Notes: generated by a model from the sequence alone, not told the origin. Shown: positions 24,205 to 36,115, counted from the first letter of the stretch. The stretch is DNA of 64,000 bases from Eonycteris spelaea (GCA_003508835.1 PUFA01000162.1:3472001-3536000), one strand, 5' to 3'. Translations and numbers: made by a program.

Positions 24205-24703
24205 AAGGAACACTCTCTCAAAATAAATAATTCTGAGGTGAGCCATTTGTACAATAGTTCAGTGCAACATCGAAAGGATGTCTAGTCCTTTTGCATTGTT
24301 TCCAAGTTTTGTATGATTTTTCTGAAATGTATGTTTATCTTGCTGTCATCAGCGGAAGTGTGGTTTCCCTCACTGCAGCCCTATATTTCTCTTGTGTCTG
24401 CTATCTCAGGAAACCTCAACAATGCCTATACCCTAACTTCCAGAGGCACATATCCTAAATGGTATCATAGCCTCTTCTCAGATGGTCTAAGGTGAAAACA
24501 ACCCCACCCCTTTCTCTCCCCAGGGAGAATGAAGTGCCTGAGGAGACAGCTGCATGCAGCACAGGCGTCACAAGGATGCTCCCAAAGTCTCGCTGGCCCT
24601 CTGTAAATAGGCAGGGGTGGGGAATCATGCCTGGGAGCAGAGCAGCTTTTCCCCTTTCATACTGCACCCAGTTCCAGGGTGTGGGAGTAATTGCTATGTA
24701 TTG
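24205..24703. other. No gene recognised
   Basis: Overlapping open frames of about 95-98 codons on both strands (24455-24788) mainly reflect a GC-richer patch and run into a transposon end. No motif supports a protein. Confidence 0.5.
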
Positions 24704-24705
24704 TA

Positions 24706-25218
24706 CACTGGTCCCCCACTTACATGCAGTTTCACTTCCCATGATTTCAGTTATCCACAGTCAACAGTGGTCTGAAAATATTAAATAGATAATTTCAGAA
24801 ATAAACAATAAGTTTTAAATAACACGCCGTTCTAAGTAGTGCGATGAAATTTCCCACTGTCCTGCTCTGACCTGCCTGGTAGAATGAATCATCCTTTTGT
24901 CCGGGATATTCACACTGTTTACCATCCCTACCAGTTAGCCACTTATAGCCATCTTAGTTATCAGATCAACTGTGACATGGTCTTGTAGTGCTTGTATTTA
25001 GTTAACTTATTTTACTTAATCATGGCCCCAAAGTGCAAAGTAGTGATGCTGGCAATTTGGATATGCCAAAGAGAAGCTGTAATGTGCTTTCTTTAAATGA
25101 AAAAAAATATGTATGTGTAGGAGAAATCATAGTCTATATAGGGTTGATACTATCTGTGGTTTCAGGCATCCCCTCAGGGATCTTGGAAAATATCCCCAGA
25201 GGATAAGAGGAACTCCTG
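24706..25218 (+). mobile_element. Tigger (pogo/Tc-mariner) element with internal deletion
   Basis: The left end CACTGGTCCCCCACTTAC and the right end, reversed, share the Tigger terminal pattern. Both sides have TA (24704-24705 and 25219-25220), the Tc/mariner target duplication. Inside lies 5' untranslated-like sequence, then ATGGCCCCAAAGTGCAAAG and GGCAATTTGGATATGCC at 25023-25070. These are the first codons of a Tigger/JRK-type transposase, already frameshifted. The rest of the transposase is deleted and the 3' end follows directly. It cannot transpose by itself. Confidence 0.85.
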
Positions 25219-25481
25219 TATTGTTCTCATCCTTTGGCAGTAAGAGCTGCATTTGGCATCATCTTATATGTAAGGTGCTTGATACAAGGACCTGGGAATC
25301 TTGAAGGTGAGCGCCTCCCTAAATTCTGTGCCCTGACAGCTTCTCTGGTCTCACCCTAGTCCCGTGCCTTCTCAGTAGAGTACCTGGATTTAATACATAC
25401 TAAACAAATAATCACAATCTGAATTTTATTACTGTTACTGTTGTCGTTACTGCCCAGAGAATAAAGTTTACATTTTTTAAC

Positions 25482-25600
25482 TTGGCAAACATGATCATTT
25501 GTAATCTCTTTCGATATGTTTTTTTCAGACTTTTGGTAATTTTTTTTTTTCCTGCCAGCCCTGTCCCCTGTGTGCCAGCCACACCAGAGTAGCTATGGAC
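25482..25600 (+). repeat. Local direct repeat, copy B
   Basis: Partner of 24089-24204, roughly 75% alike by eye, about 1.4 kb downstream on the far side of the Tigger element. Confidence 0.7.
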
Positions 25601-25606
25601 ATAGAT

Positions 25607-25832
25607 ATAATGGTTAAGAGTATGCAGTTTGTGGTCAAACAGAACTGAATCTGAATTCAGCAACAGAGATTATCGCTTGAGATCTTGGACAAATTTCTGA
25701 CCCCTAGAAGTCTTGATTTCCTTATATCTGAAATAAGGATAGCAGAAAACATCCTCATAGGCTGTTATGAGAGTCAAGGAAATAATATGCGTGAAATGCT
25801 TGGCATATGTTCCATTAATAATGGCGATATTT
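25607..25832 (+). repeat. MIR SINE, near full length
   Basis: ATGGTTAAGAGTATGCAGTT, GGACAAATTTCTGACCCC, TGATTTCCTTATATCTGAAA, AAGGATAGCAGAAAACATCC and GAAATGCTTGGCATATG follow MIR from head to 3' end. Confidence 0.75.
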
Positions 25833-26484
25833 TTCATGACTGAATCTTTGGGATTTTTTTTATACCTTCCTGCCTTTGTATATTGCTACTTTTGATTCAA
25901 AAAATTACTCACCTCCCATTCATGAGAATTGTACTTGTCTTATAAACATATCTCAGATATGGCCTCATTTGACTTTTCTATATTCCAATAGAACTTTTTA
26001 CATACCTATGTTGTGACAGTCATTTCATAGATCATCAGTTATTCTTCAATTCGAAGACGTCTTAGGAGAGGAAGTTCTTATTTTTGTTATTGTTAGAAAG
26101 CAACACAGACATTTGATAAAGTTTATAGAAGAAAGGCAAAATATTTATATAATATAAATATATATAAAAGCTATATATTTCCAAATCTCTAAATTTTAAA
26201 CTTTTATAAATATGGCATATATATATAGCCCCCACTCAACCTCCAATTTACCTTTTTTAATATGATTTTTTAAGCATTTTTTATCATTACTTTCAAGTAT
26301 ACAGTACATTGGGTAGACATTTATGTATAGTTTATGAAATGATCCCCCTGATTACTCTGTCTTCCCTCTGGCTCTACACCTAGCCATTACATTACTGCTG
26401 ACTGCATTCCCTATGCTGTGCTCCCATCCCGTGACCATCTATCAGTTACTAATTTGTACTTCTTTAACTCTTCACCACTTTCTT
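25833..26484. other. No gene recognised
   Basis: Includes an alternating A/T tract at 26140-26230. Confidence 0.4.
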
Positions 26485-26590
26485 CCAGTTAACATTTACT
26501 GGACATTTAGTAGGCCCCGATACTATCTGGGTATCAAAGATAAGACATAGTCCTTGCCTTTAAGGAGTTCATCCTCAGTAGAACATTGGA
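26485..26590 (-). repeat. L2/MIR-type 3' end, antisense
   Basis: AACATTTACTGGACATTTAG, CCGATACTATCTGGGTATCA and CCTTGCCTTTAAGGAGTTCA follow the antisense L2 end order. Confidence 0.55.
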
Positions 26591-26599
26591 CAAGTATGT

Positions 26600-26965
26600 T
26601 AGTTTGCTAATGTTGCCATAATAAAGTACCGCAGACGGGATGGCTTACTCAAGAGAAAATAATTTTCTCATGGTTATGGAGGCTAGAAGTCTAAAATCAA
26701 GGTATTGGTAGGGTTGGTTTTATTGTTCTTATCTTGCCGATGGCTGCCTTCTTGTTGTGTCCTCACATGGTCTATGGTATTTCCTCCGTGCCTGCACATA
26801 TCTATCTCTGTGTCTCATGTGGGTCCAAATCTCATCATCTCAAAAGGACAATGGTCAGGTTGGATCAGCAGCTTCAAAGGCCCTATCTCCAAATAGTCAC
26901 ATTCAAAGGTACTAGGGGTTTGGACAACATGTGAATCTTAGAGGATACAATTCAACCTATAATAA
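26600..26965 (-). mobile_element. MLT1-type MaLR LTR, antisense
   Basis: GTTAGTTTGCTAATGTTGCC, AATAAAGTACCGCAGACGGG, GGTTATGGAGGCTAGAAGTC, GTGTCCTCACATGGTCTATG, CCCTATCTCCAAATAGTCAC and AGGATACAATTCAACCTATA match from end to end. The + frames here are shadows of the LTR. Confidence 0.85.
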
Positions 26966-28640
26966 GTAAGTAAACAACTAATCTCAATATTCACTAATAA
27001 TGGCAATATTGATGCTATGAATGAGTACACTACTCTTTCAGAGGAGGGAGCAATAATTATTTTTAGAAGATGGTCATGAGAGTTTTCACAGAGAAGGTGA
27101 TGTTTGAGAATTTTAAACAATAAATCAGATTTTTTCAGTTTCTGATTCATAAAAATGTGTACTCTAACTATAATTGATTTATATAGAATAATATATATGA
27201 AAGGTATGATTCTAATAAATTATCAGAAAGCATAATTCTATTCTATTTTCTGGAAGTTCTAAATTTAATTTGTTGTGGTCACGATTCCACTTGTTCTTGA
27301 GTAAAAATGAGATGATTTCTTGTCGAGACTGTAAGCCTCTCGAAGGTGAAAAGTATATCTTTAAGGTTTTTTTTTTTCTATATCTTCAGATACTGCTATG
27401 CACAGAAAGTCTTGGCTGATACATAGAGAAGGAACACATACATGAGTAAAATTGCCATCTTTCTCTTAAATGGAAATCTGGACTTTGAAGTCGAGAACTA
27501 TTTCAGGCAAAGGTACTATTCTTTGCAGAGACTTTAAGAAATCCTCAGAGTATCCATAAACACACCTGGGGGTATCACCATATTCCCTCAAATATTTGTC
27601 AGAGCTGTATTACTGATTGAAAATCCTTCTTATTGCCCTTACTGGGCTGTCATATCCACTTAACAGGCCAAGTTTTCATATATTTGTGTGTCTCATGTTT
27701 GGAGTTAATATTACTCCTTTTACCTATCACAGCAAGTTGTGCCTGTCACCTATCACCCTCAAGGGAGTATTGTTCTTGACAGACATTGCCATAACACCAT
27801 ATATCTTTATTGTAGAGAAGGCAAAAGCTACCTTGATCAAAATTAGGCCACACATGCATGAAGAATCTATAGAATACTAGAGTTGCCCTGAAAAAAACAA
27901 TTGAGTACCAATGGACAGGCAGTCTAATTGGTCATTCCATAAAATTTCCTATTTAGTTAATACCTTTTTACATCAACTGAGACAGTTATATTTTTGAAGT
28001 TTTCAAATTATCTTCATTTTTCTTGTACAAATTTTTAATAAGGGAAGTCTTGAGAATTTGCACATTGCTCTGACTAGTAGCTCTATAAGTACTTGAAACA
28101 ATACTCAGGAGATTTTTACATGAAATAATAATTTCAAGTATCAGATCGATTGTATTAGTATTGGTAGCAATCCTAGGACATTTGTCTATTCACCTAATCT
28201 CAATCTTTCAATCTCATCCTCTTCTCTCTCCTCTCCTGCTCTCTCTCTCTGTCTTCCTCACTTTCTCTCAACTCGAGGTGTTTAAACATTCTCATCTCTC
28301 CTCAAACCTCCATCACCTACTTATTATGCTCTTTCAAACTTGTGACTTTACGTTTTCCACGGAAACACCCACCTCTACATCTACCCATGTACCTACTTTT
28401 GTATCTATATACTCTGCCTTACTTCCTACTACTATAGATGAACTGTTCATGTTTTGATAAGGTTGAAAGTTCTACCTGGGTGTAAAATCTCAGTCCTCTC
28501 CTTTTCCTCAAGTATATCATTCCAGTATCATCCACTGTTTCTCTGCATTATCAATTTTCTACCTCTACTGCATCATAACCATCAACTTAGACATTTTCAT
28601 ATGAAAATACTCCAGTCAAGCTTTCAGTCTCTACCACTCC
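26966..28640. other. No gene recognised; pyrimidine-rich part at the right
   Basis: 28206-28275 is a CT-rich tract. The neighbouring 98-codon plus frame is Ser/Leu/Thr-rich because of that composition. The right part may be further diverged 5' L2 sequence. Confidence 0.4.
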
Positions 28641-29620
28641 ACTGAAACAGCTCTTGTCATCACCACCACTGAACTTCATGTTGCTTATGTGAAGAGTTAA
28701 TTTTCATTACCCATCCTACTTGATCTATTAGCTGACGATGAGCCTTTCCCAGTGATTCACTTTCTTCTGTTGGCTTCCAGAATACCAGTCTCTGCTGATT
28801 TTCATCTTATTTCATGGCTGTTGGCCTTTTCCCTGGTCCTTTATTTATTTCTTTGACCTTGAAAATTTCCCCAGGGCCAGTTCTTGGACTACTCTTCTCT
28901 TTATTCATTCATTCCTTTAGTGGTCATTCATTTCACAGATTTAAATACCACTAATACATCGGTGACTCTCAAATTTATATATCTAGCCTACTCCTGCTTC
29001 TTAAAGTCCTAGCTCTTATTTTCAATCCAGAAGTGCCAGTAATCCTTTTAAATTGAAAATCAGCTAATTTCTTTTCCCTGCTCAAATTTTACTCATGGCT
29101 TCCCATGTCGCTCAGAGTACAAGCAAAAGACCTCTTAATGGTCTATAAGACTTCACCTGTGCTGATCTTTCCATTGCCTCTCCGCCTGGTTTTTCTTCTG
29201 CTCTCCCTGTCACTCAGTCAACTCCAGCCATGCTGGTCTTTTTCAAGTTCTTTAAACTTGGCCAACTCACTCCAGCCTTAGGGCATTCGAACTGACTGTC
29301 CCTACAGATAGCTATGGCCCACTCTCCAGCTGTTTAAGGTCTTTAATCAAACCTTGCCTTCCAAGTAAAGCCTCCATAATTACCCTCCTCATCATTCTCT
29401 CCTCATCACTTCATCAATCATATATCCTATTTGTTTTTATTTCTGTTCATAGCACTTATCACTATCTAATATGTTGCATATTTTAATTATGTATTTTATT
29501 TATTGTATGTCTTTCTCCACTAGAACATAAAGTCCATGAGGGCAGAAATTTTTGTCTGTTTTGTTGTTTGCTGCTGTATCCTCAGCACATAGGACTTGTC
29601 AAATACTGCATGTTCAATAT
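28641..29620 (+). mobile_element. L2 LINE, long 3' portion, sense
   Basis: Ordered L2 blocks: TGTTGGCTTCCAGAATACCA, CCCAGGGCCAGTTCTTGGAC, CGGTGACTCTCAAATTTATA, ATGGCTTCCCATGTCGCTCA, AGACCTCTTAATGGTCTATA, TAGCACTTATCACTATCTAA and AGAACATAAAGTCCATGAGG. These span the end of the reverse-transcriptase ORF and the 3' UTR. Many stops, so non-functional. Confidence 0.85.
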
Positions 29621-29624
29621 TTTG

Positions 29625-29805
29625 TCATTTCTCAAAATGTGGTACCTAGGCCAGGGAACCTTTTAGAAATGTGTTGGAAATGTCAATCCTTAGACCCTAC
29701 CACAGTCCTACTAAACCTGAAACTCTGGGGACAGGGACCAACAATCTGTTTTTACAAGCCCTCCAGGTAATTCTTATTTCTGCTAATTTTTGAGAGTTGC
29801 TGTAT
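29625..29805 (+). mobile_element. MER5-like hAT element
   Basis: TTTCTCAAAATGTGGTACCT, TAGAAATGTGTTGGAAATGT, CTGAAACTCTGGGGACAGGG and TTTTTACAAGCCCTCCAGGT follow the MER5A-type consensus. Confidence 0.75.
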
Positions 29806-31439
29806 TAAACATTTATTGAATTAGAGATGAAGTGAGAAATTTCTATTCCTGTCACATTTTGACAAGTACAGCAATCAACTTTTGGGTTAAAATATCATGC
29901 AAATAAATGTAAAATCAGTTTATAGAATTTGTTTTTCTGATATGATTCATAATAAGCCTAATAAGAAAAATTCTAGTTTATCATTTAAAGAATGAAAAAC
30001 ATATACTTTATTTAAGCCATGAATCCAAATTATTGAAATGTGATAGATTTAGATAGTCATAACTGAATATGTACAATTAATTTATGGCTATAATTCAGTT
30101 TTAATTGAAACTTCTGTAAAAATTAGTTCCACGGTTCTGTGATTTAAAAATTTAACAGAGCTGTTGTGAACCAACTAACTTCCCTCGTTCTTTCCTTGTT
30201 CTGAGACTTTTGACTCTAATTTTCTTAGGTTAAACTGCACTGTGTCTCTTTATCTTCTACAGATAATAACATCAAATATAATCAGCCATTCCACATTTGA
30301 TGCCTGGGATACACATCTGTATCTAAGGGGATAGGGCAGAGAATGTATTTCAGTTTGTGAAGTTGCACATATTCCATGATTATAAAGCAAGCCGATAACT
30401 TCCTTTCTTACTGTATGTGCATAGAGTTGTTATGATTCTTCCTAGGGTAACAAATATTTCTGGTAGCCCCGGACAACCCCCGTTTACACTCATATCCTTG
30501 TGTAATTATTAATAGCATCATTGCCCAAAAGTATCCTAATTCTATGAGAAATTATATGGCTACCTCACTCATAGTATATATAATATAAATAAATCACATT
30601 TAGTCCATATTTTTACATAGTGTATAAAGAATATTGGAAACCAGGGTTTTAAATATCCTCTAATTCTAATATTAAATACCAGTATCAATGTCCATAGATG
30701 TTATGTTTCTCAGTATATTTTTCAGACATAAAAATGAAAGATACGATTACAGATTACTTTGCCTGATATATTTCCATTACTAAGTCAGCCAATCCTTTCA
30801 CTTATTTGACCTTTTAAAGACATAACCTCAGACATCATGCCTTTAAAGAAGACTAATAGGTATGTGCAGAATTATCATCGGTATGATGAGAATTTCTGCG
30901 TTAGATTCTATGACTGTTCCACAGCAGTTTTGGGCTTGCATCATGTTTTCAGGCAAAACTAAAATGTGTTGAAGCATAGGCCGAAAATGAAGTAAATAAT
31001 ATAAATGCATTTATCTTACTGAGAAATACCATAATTGCTTAAGTGCTTTCCTTTCTTTTAAGAATTCATATTTTACATGAAAATTATACTATATTATTAT
31101 GAACCAGATTTTGCCAATGTGTGACTTCTTCTATGCGATCGATAATTTTTAAGATTGCTAAAATTTTTAAATTTCAGTTGCTCTTTCATATTAATTTATT
31201 GAGAAAAAGTTTATTGTTAGGTTATATAATATCCCCTGGGCTTCACTTCCATATATTATTTTCATTGAAAAATACATGTTAGTTGAGAGAAATGTCCTAT
31301 TTGTATTATATATAAGTAATCTGTATTGGATGTTTTAACATTTACTTCAAGTATATGATCAATTATATAGTTCTTCCAGACTGTTAGTCTTTGTTACATA
31401 GATGTTTTTTATTTGTTTAATTCCTGTAATTGCCTCAAC
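29806..31439. other. No gene recognised
   Basis: AT-rich sequence with no named repeat and no coding frame of interest. Confidence 0.45.
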
Positions 31440-31790
31440 TCAAAAAATATGGCATCATCTTTCTGGCAGTCTATTCGTTACGGTTGTGCTGGCATCCACT
31501 CCAAGTGCCATACGCGGAACAACTGTGTGGAGTTCTACATGCATAACAAAACTGGCTGGCATAAACACATTGACCTTGGCATGACACCCCACGTAGGCGG
31601 TTTGTATACATAATCATGGCCACAGCCTGTTTGGCTTGTTCACGGTCATATAACAAGTGTGGGTTGGGTTACCACTTGGAGTCATTCAGTTGCTAGTCTG
31701 GGGTTGACCTTAAAATAGCCAATCCAATACTTTTTTTCTTCAATAAATGCTATAAAAGTAGTCTCAACTTTATAGAGCACATTATTTTTT
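31440..31790 (+). other. Unassigned patch with overlapping short frames and a TATA-like site
   Basis: Three overlapping short frames (two plus, one minus, 60-66 codons) cover 31402-31656. The plus frame 31413-31613 is Cys/His-rich. I do not recognise any protein. CpGs (TTACGGTT, ATACGCGG, CCACGTAGGCGG) and a TATAAAAG at 31751, 26 bp past AATAGCCAATCC, would also fit a decayed LTR promoter. Either reading is weak. Confidence 0.3.
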
Positions 31791-32573
31791 ATGAGAAAAA
31801 TAGTTGCATCAATTTAATGCCTCTCTTTAATATGTTGCTTTATAACTGACATGCACATATTTCTAGGTCTGAAATGATGGTACACCTTCATTGAGTATCA
31901 ATTTTGCATTATTACCTGGTAGAGCATATTTTAAGACAAAAGAAATATATTCCAAAATACCATACAAAATCCATACACAGTTTTAAAAATATGCCTTTAA
32001 AAAATTGTCTTGAGAGTCTGGTTTCAAGCTAAATAGTGAGATACTTCAGGAGCAGAGTTTCTTCTATTCTGGGTACTAATTATGGGGTTTTATTTTTTTG
32101 GAGAAAAAGTTTGAAACAAGCACTTCTCAATGTCAGAGATTTTTTCATCTTTTTTGGCAAGTTAGACACTTTTGAATGCTGCATTTACTCCATCAGAAAA
32201 AAAGGGCAGCAATAACTAAAAATTGCTCTATGTCTGCATTAGAACAAATCTCGGTGATCTCTAATTTATTAAAAATGGGTGTATTCAGTAATTTACAAAA
32301 ATGTGTAACTTTATTACCAGCTATAATGTTTGGTTATTTAGTATTAAAAAAGAAAAAAATAATAACAAGGAAATAAAGTACCTTATCACATTTTTATTTT
32401 TTTGAACTTCCACCAAACTCTGAACTATCTATATGGCACTTTTCTAACTCGTGCCATATATTTGTTCAGCTTTTCTTGAGGAAGGACTGTGTCATATACA
32501 CATGTAAAAGAATTTTGAACACAGTGAATGCTCAGTAAGCTTTTGAGAATGAATGCATTATGAAATGGAAGCT
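31791..32573. other. No gene recognised
   Basis: A/T-rich, unassigned. Confidence 0.45.
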
Positions 32574-32586
32574 TGAGCACTGATTA

Positions 32587-32808
32587 TTGTTATTATTATT
32601 ATTTTTAGGTGAAACAATACTTGATTGACCTCACAGATTGCAAGAACCTTGTCAGCATACAATCCCTTATTTTTATATTTTTATTTTTTGTGCCTAAAGC
32701 ACCTGGTCTGCCTAGGTGATCTCCCATCCAAGTACTGACCAGGCCTGACCCTGCTTAGCTTCTGAGATCAGATGGGATCAGGCTTGTTCAGGGTGGCATG
32801 GCTGTAGA
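32587..32808 (-). mobile_element. 5S rRNA-derived SINE, copy 2, most complete
   Basis: On the minus strand the head begins CTACAGCCATGCCACCCTGA and runs through AAGCTAAGCAGGGTCAGGCC (A box) and TACTTGGATGGGAGATCACC (C box). These are nearly the vertebrate 5S rRNA sequence, so the internal type 1 Pol III promoter is largely kept. The body (GCAATCTGTGAGG side) and a T-rich plus-strand left edge (the A-rich tail) follow. The target duplication is TGAGCACTGATTA (32574) and TGAGTCCTGATTA (32809), 11 of 13. The family resembles the 5S-derived SINEs reported from fruit bats. Confidence 0.9.
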
Positions 32809-32821
32809 TGAGTCCTGATTA

Positions 32822-33569
32822 GTAAATCTTACAGATGTAATTATTTAAAGGCCTCTGATTGCTTCAATTGTGGCATAGATTCAGTCTTCAGAAAGTAAAG
32901 CAGTTTTGAGAGGTTCAGGTGCAATTTTCATAACTGTCCCATGTCTCGTGACTGATCACTCAGTAGATCGCTCTAAGTTTACTTCATTTACTAGAGAATT
33001 TCTTGATTGTTTGAGAAGAGCACATACTTCAGTGTCATTTCCTTGAACCTATAACCCTGACAATCTAAATTTTTGAAGCATAAATTACACTGTTTCTATA
33101 ATATATATTTAATAAAATGGCTTAGGACATTCTTATATTAGTTTTCTGAGTATAACAGTTGGAACATGATACTCCTCCTCTTAAACTACTCCCCCTCCCC
33201 AAATAAGCCAGAGCATTAGATAAAGTTGGTTGCACTGAAATTGAGGATATCTAAAAACAGCAACTTGTAACCTTGGGAATTTTGAATGATATAAATACAA
33301 TGGCTGAGAGCATCTTTAACCACAGAATTTTTGCGTTTTGTACTGAGACAATGATCTCTTGTGGCCCATATTGAGCTGCTTATGTTTTGGGAACTACACA
33401 ATTCACATCCCAGTTCTTCCCCCCACCCCAAATGAATCTATATTTGTAACCAACTTGTAATGTCTGGTTCAATTCCCAGACAAACAAGTAAATACACTTT
33501 CTAAGTAGTGATAGGAATTCTATACCTGTTTGTTTACAAATTGTCTGACAATGAGTCAGAAGCTTACTT

Positions 33570-33625
<56 letters not shown>

Positions 33626-34924
33626 TTATTTTTGTGCACAACCCTTTTCTGATTTAGCAATCTGGAATCATTTCTTGTCTCTCCATTTTTATAATTTAAG
33701 CAAAGTGGCCTTAATTCATTCTGTCTTTCTGTCTGATACACAAGTGATAATCATGTATTTCACAGAGAAAATAATACCTTCTCTATTTCTTTAAATTGTA
33801 CTGACTTTTCATAAAAACTGGTTTTTGGTTACATCATCACTCAAAATGTTGCCTATGCCTGGGGAAATGACTACTCTAATTAGTAGTAAATCAAAGTTCT
33901 TTCTCTCTGATGCAACAGGACTGTGAAATAAATTGTGATAGGTGAGCTGTATCAGCAAACACCAGGGATTAGGAGGATTGGCTGACAAGTCTATTAAGAC
34001 TTCTCCAAAGGAAACCACGCCCATTTAAGGAGAGGCTGGAGAACTAAATTTTTTGTGGTTTTACTGTTTAACTCTGTTTCCTTATACAAAGTTCACTGTA
34101 GTTGACAATCAGGCTGCTGCTACACAGGATGCTTTAATCTAAATATTTGAAGGTGTTTGTTAATTTTTTGGTAATCGAATGAAATAGAATTTTTTAAAAT
34201 TGAATCAACAAGAATATAAGATCATGGTTACAAATAATGACCAAAACCATTAAAATAAATAGGAAAAGACTATGCTCCAGCAGAGAAAGTGAGAAGTTGA
34301 ACATTATTCTGTTAAATGCACATATAAATTCAGCAAAAATGTACAAACAATTAGCCCGAGTTACCTGGCTTCCTTATAGTTGCAAAATTCATGAACTGAA
34401 CAGTTCTTCAACTAATTATGCTTGTGTGGATAGCCCCAAATTATAAAACACCTTTAAAAATACTATTTGCACAACTCAATATAAATAAACGGGTTAATTA
34501 TAAATCTAAAATTTAATATTATGAATAAAAGTGATACTATCCAAAGGACAATATCAATGATAAAATTATTAATATTATTAGTTTTTAGTAATTAAAAAAG
34601 TGATTTGCAAGATATCAGAGAGCACATATTGTTTGTCTCTGGGCTAAGTGATCACATTGAGAATGAATTGGTAGACATCTGAGAAGTAAGTCTTTTCTCT
34701 GCTTCTTTCCTTTAAACCTCTTTATCAAACTCTAAGCACTTTCTGCTATGGCCTGCAACCACTCTCAATAGATTTCAACCCTGGGTACAACATGTAAATT
34801 TAACTTGAAGTAATTAAGAATAACTTTGGTTGCAGGGTCCTTAAAACAACTGAACTGGTGTTGAAGGAATGGTAGGGGGCTTAGGTGAGATGGGCAGGGA
34901 TTAGTAATTTTTCTTCTAGTTTAT
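32822..34924. other. No gene recognised
   Basis: Includes a tetranucleotide microsatellite (listed separately); otherwise AT-rich and unassigned. Confidence 0.45.
33571..33624. repeat. (TATC)n microsatellite
   Basis: About 13 perfect TATC units followed by TATTTATTT. Confidence 0.95.
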
Positions 34925-35575
34925 TGTAAAATATCACCATGATGTAATATGTCATTACACAGTGATATAACGTTGTGTAAATTTAAGGTGTACTACATGA
35001 CAACTTTATATACATATATATTTTGAAATGATTACTGCAATAAGGTTAGTTAACACATCCATCACTTCATATATTTACCATTGTGTGTGTGTGTATGTGG
35101 CGAGAACTTTTAAGATCTACTCAGCAAATTTCAAGCACACAATACAATAGTATTAACTACAGTACCATGCTGTACCTTAGGTCCTCAGAACTTATTCATC
35201 ATACAATTGAAAGTTTGTCCTGTGTAACCAGTATCACCCCAACCCACTTCCCTAGCTCCTGACCCAGAGGAAACAAAATCACTATTTTGAAGAGATATCT
35301 TCACTCTCTCATTCATTGCAACAAAAACAATAGCTAAGACATAGAAACAACTTAAGTGGATATAAATAGATGAATGGATAAAGAAAATGTGATATAAATG
35401 AATAAATAAATAATATATAATATATAATAGAATATTATTCAGCCATAAAAAAGAAGGAAATCTTGACATTTGCAACAACATGCATGCGCCTCAAAGGCAC
35501 TATACTAAGTGAAATAAATCAGATAAAGACAAATACTGTATGATCTCACCTATGTGTAGAATCTAAAAAAGGCAA
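34925..35575 (-). mobile_element. L1 3' end with 5' inversion (twin priming)
   Basis: 34925-35268 is antisense L1 3' UTR on the plus strand (AACACATCCATCACTTCATA, AAGATCTACTCAGCAAATTT, TACCATGCTGTACCTTAGGT). From about 35270 the plus strand reads sense L1 (AGAGATATCTTCACTCTCTC, ATGAATGGATAAAGAAAATG, TATTATTCAGCCATAAAAAA, GATCTCACCTATGTGTAGAA). On the minus strand this is an inverted 5' segment joined to a normal 3' end, missing only a few tens of bases between, as produced by twin priming. Confidence 0.85.
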
Positions 35576-35589
35576 TATTTTTAATACGC

Positions 35590-36012
35590 CCCAGGGACAA
35601 CTGGCCTCCATGTTCTGCTTACCTCCTGCTTCTCTCATGTATCATCTAAGACGAAGCTACACTTCTTTCTCTTCCTCAGGATCACCAAAATTATTCCTGC
35701 CTTAGAGCATTTGTACTTGCTGTTCTCTCTAGCTGAAATTTCTTTTCCCCAGATCTTTATCTTCAGGTTTCAGCTCATATATTACCACATCCAAAAGAAC
35801 TTTCCTAAAGTGTCACCCAAGTTATACTCTGTCACATTATCTTGCTTCATTTTCTTCTTTGCCTTATTTCAAAATTCTTGTAGTTATTTGTATGCTTGCT
35901 TAGTAACTCTCAATCATTAGAAAAAGTTTCATGTTACAAGAGCTTGTATTTCTTCAGCATTGTCCTAGCCCCTTAAACAGTGTCTAGCAGCACATTGTAG
36001 ACACACAATAAA
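35590..36012 (+). mobile_element. L2 LINE 3' fragment, sense
   Basis: CCTTAGAGCATTTGTACTTG, TGTTCTCTCTAGCTGAAATT, TATCTTCAGGTTTCAGCTCA, AAAGAACTTTCCTAAAGTGT and TAAACAGTGTCTAGCAGCAC follow L2 order. Confidence 0.75.
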
Positions 36013-36024
36013 GTCCCTCATTTT

Positions 36025-36115
36025 AACAAATATTTATTAAGCACATACTGTGTTCCAGATACTGTCTAGGCAATGAGGATAAAGCAATAAACAAAGAGAT
36101 AAAATGTATAAACAA
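36025..36115 (-). repeat. L2-type 3' end, antisense, abutting the sense L2
   Basis: AACAAATATTTATTAAGCAC, ATACTGTGTTCCAGATACTG and GAGGATAAAGCAATAAACAA. It meets the preceding L2 tail to tail. Confidence 0.65.

Noticed and set aside
24455..24788. Pair of 95- and 98-codon frames on opposite strands
   Set aside because: Mutual shadows in a GC-richer patch; the right end runs into a Tigger terminus.
28161..28457. 98-codon Ser/Leu/Thr-rich frame
   Set aside because: Composition of a CT-rich tract next to L2; no domain and no supporting signals.
32587..32808. Possible true 5S rRNA gene
   Set aside because: The 5S part is joined to a SINE body and A-rich tail, has several substitutions, lacks the T-run terminator right after the 5S part, and is flanked by a target duplication.
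33571..33624. Regularly spaced short repeat considered as a repeat array of CRISPR kind
   Set aside because: It is a simple TATC microsatellite with no spacers; the window is mammalian.
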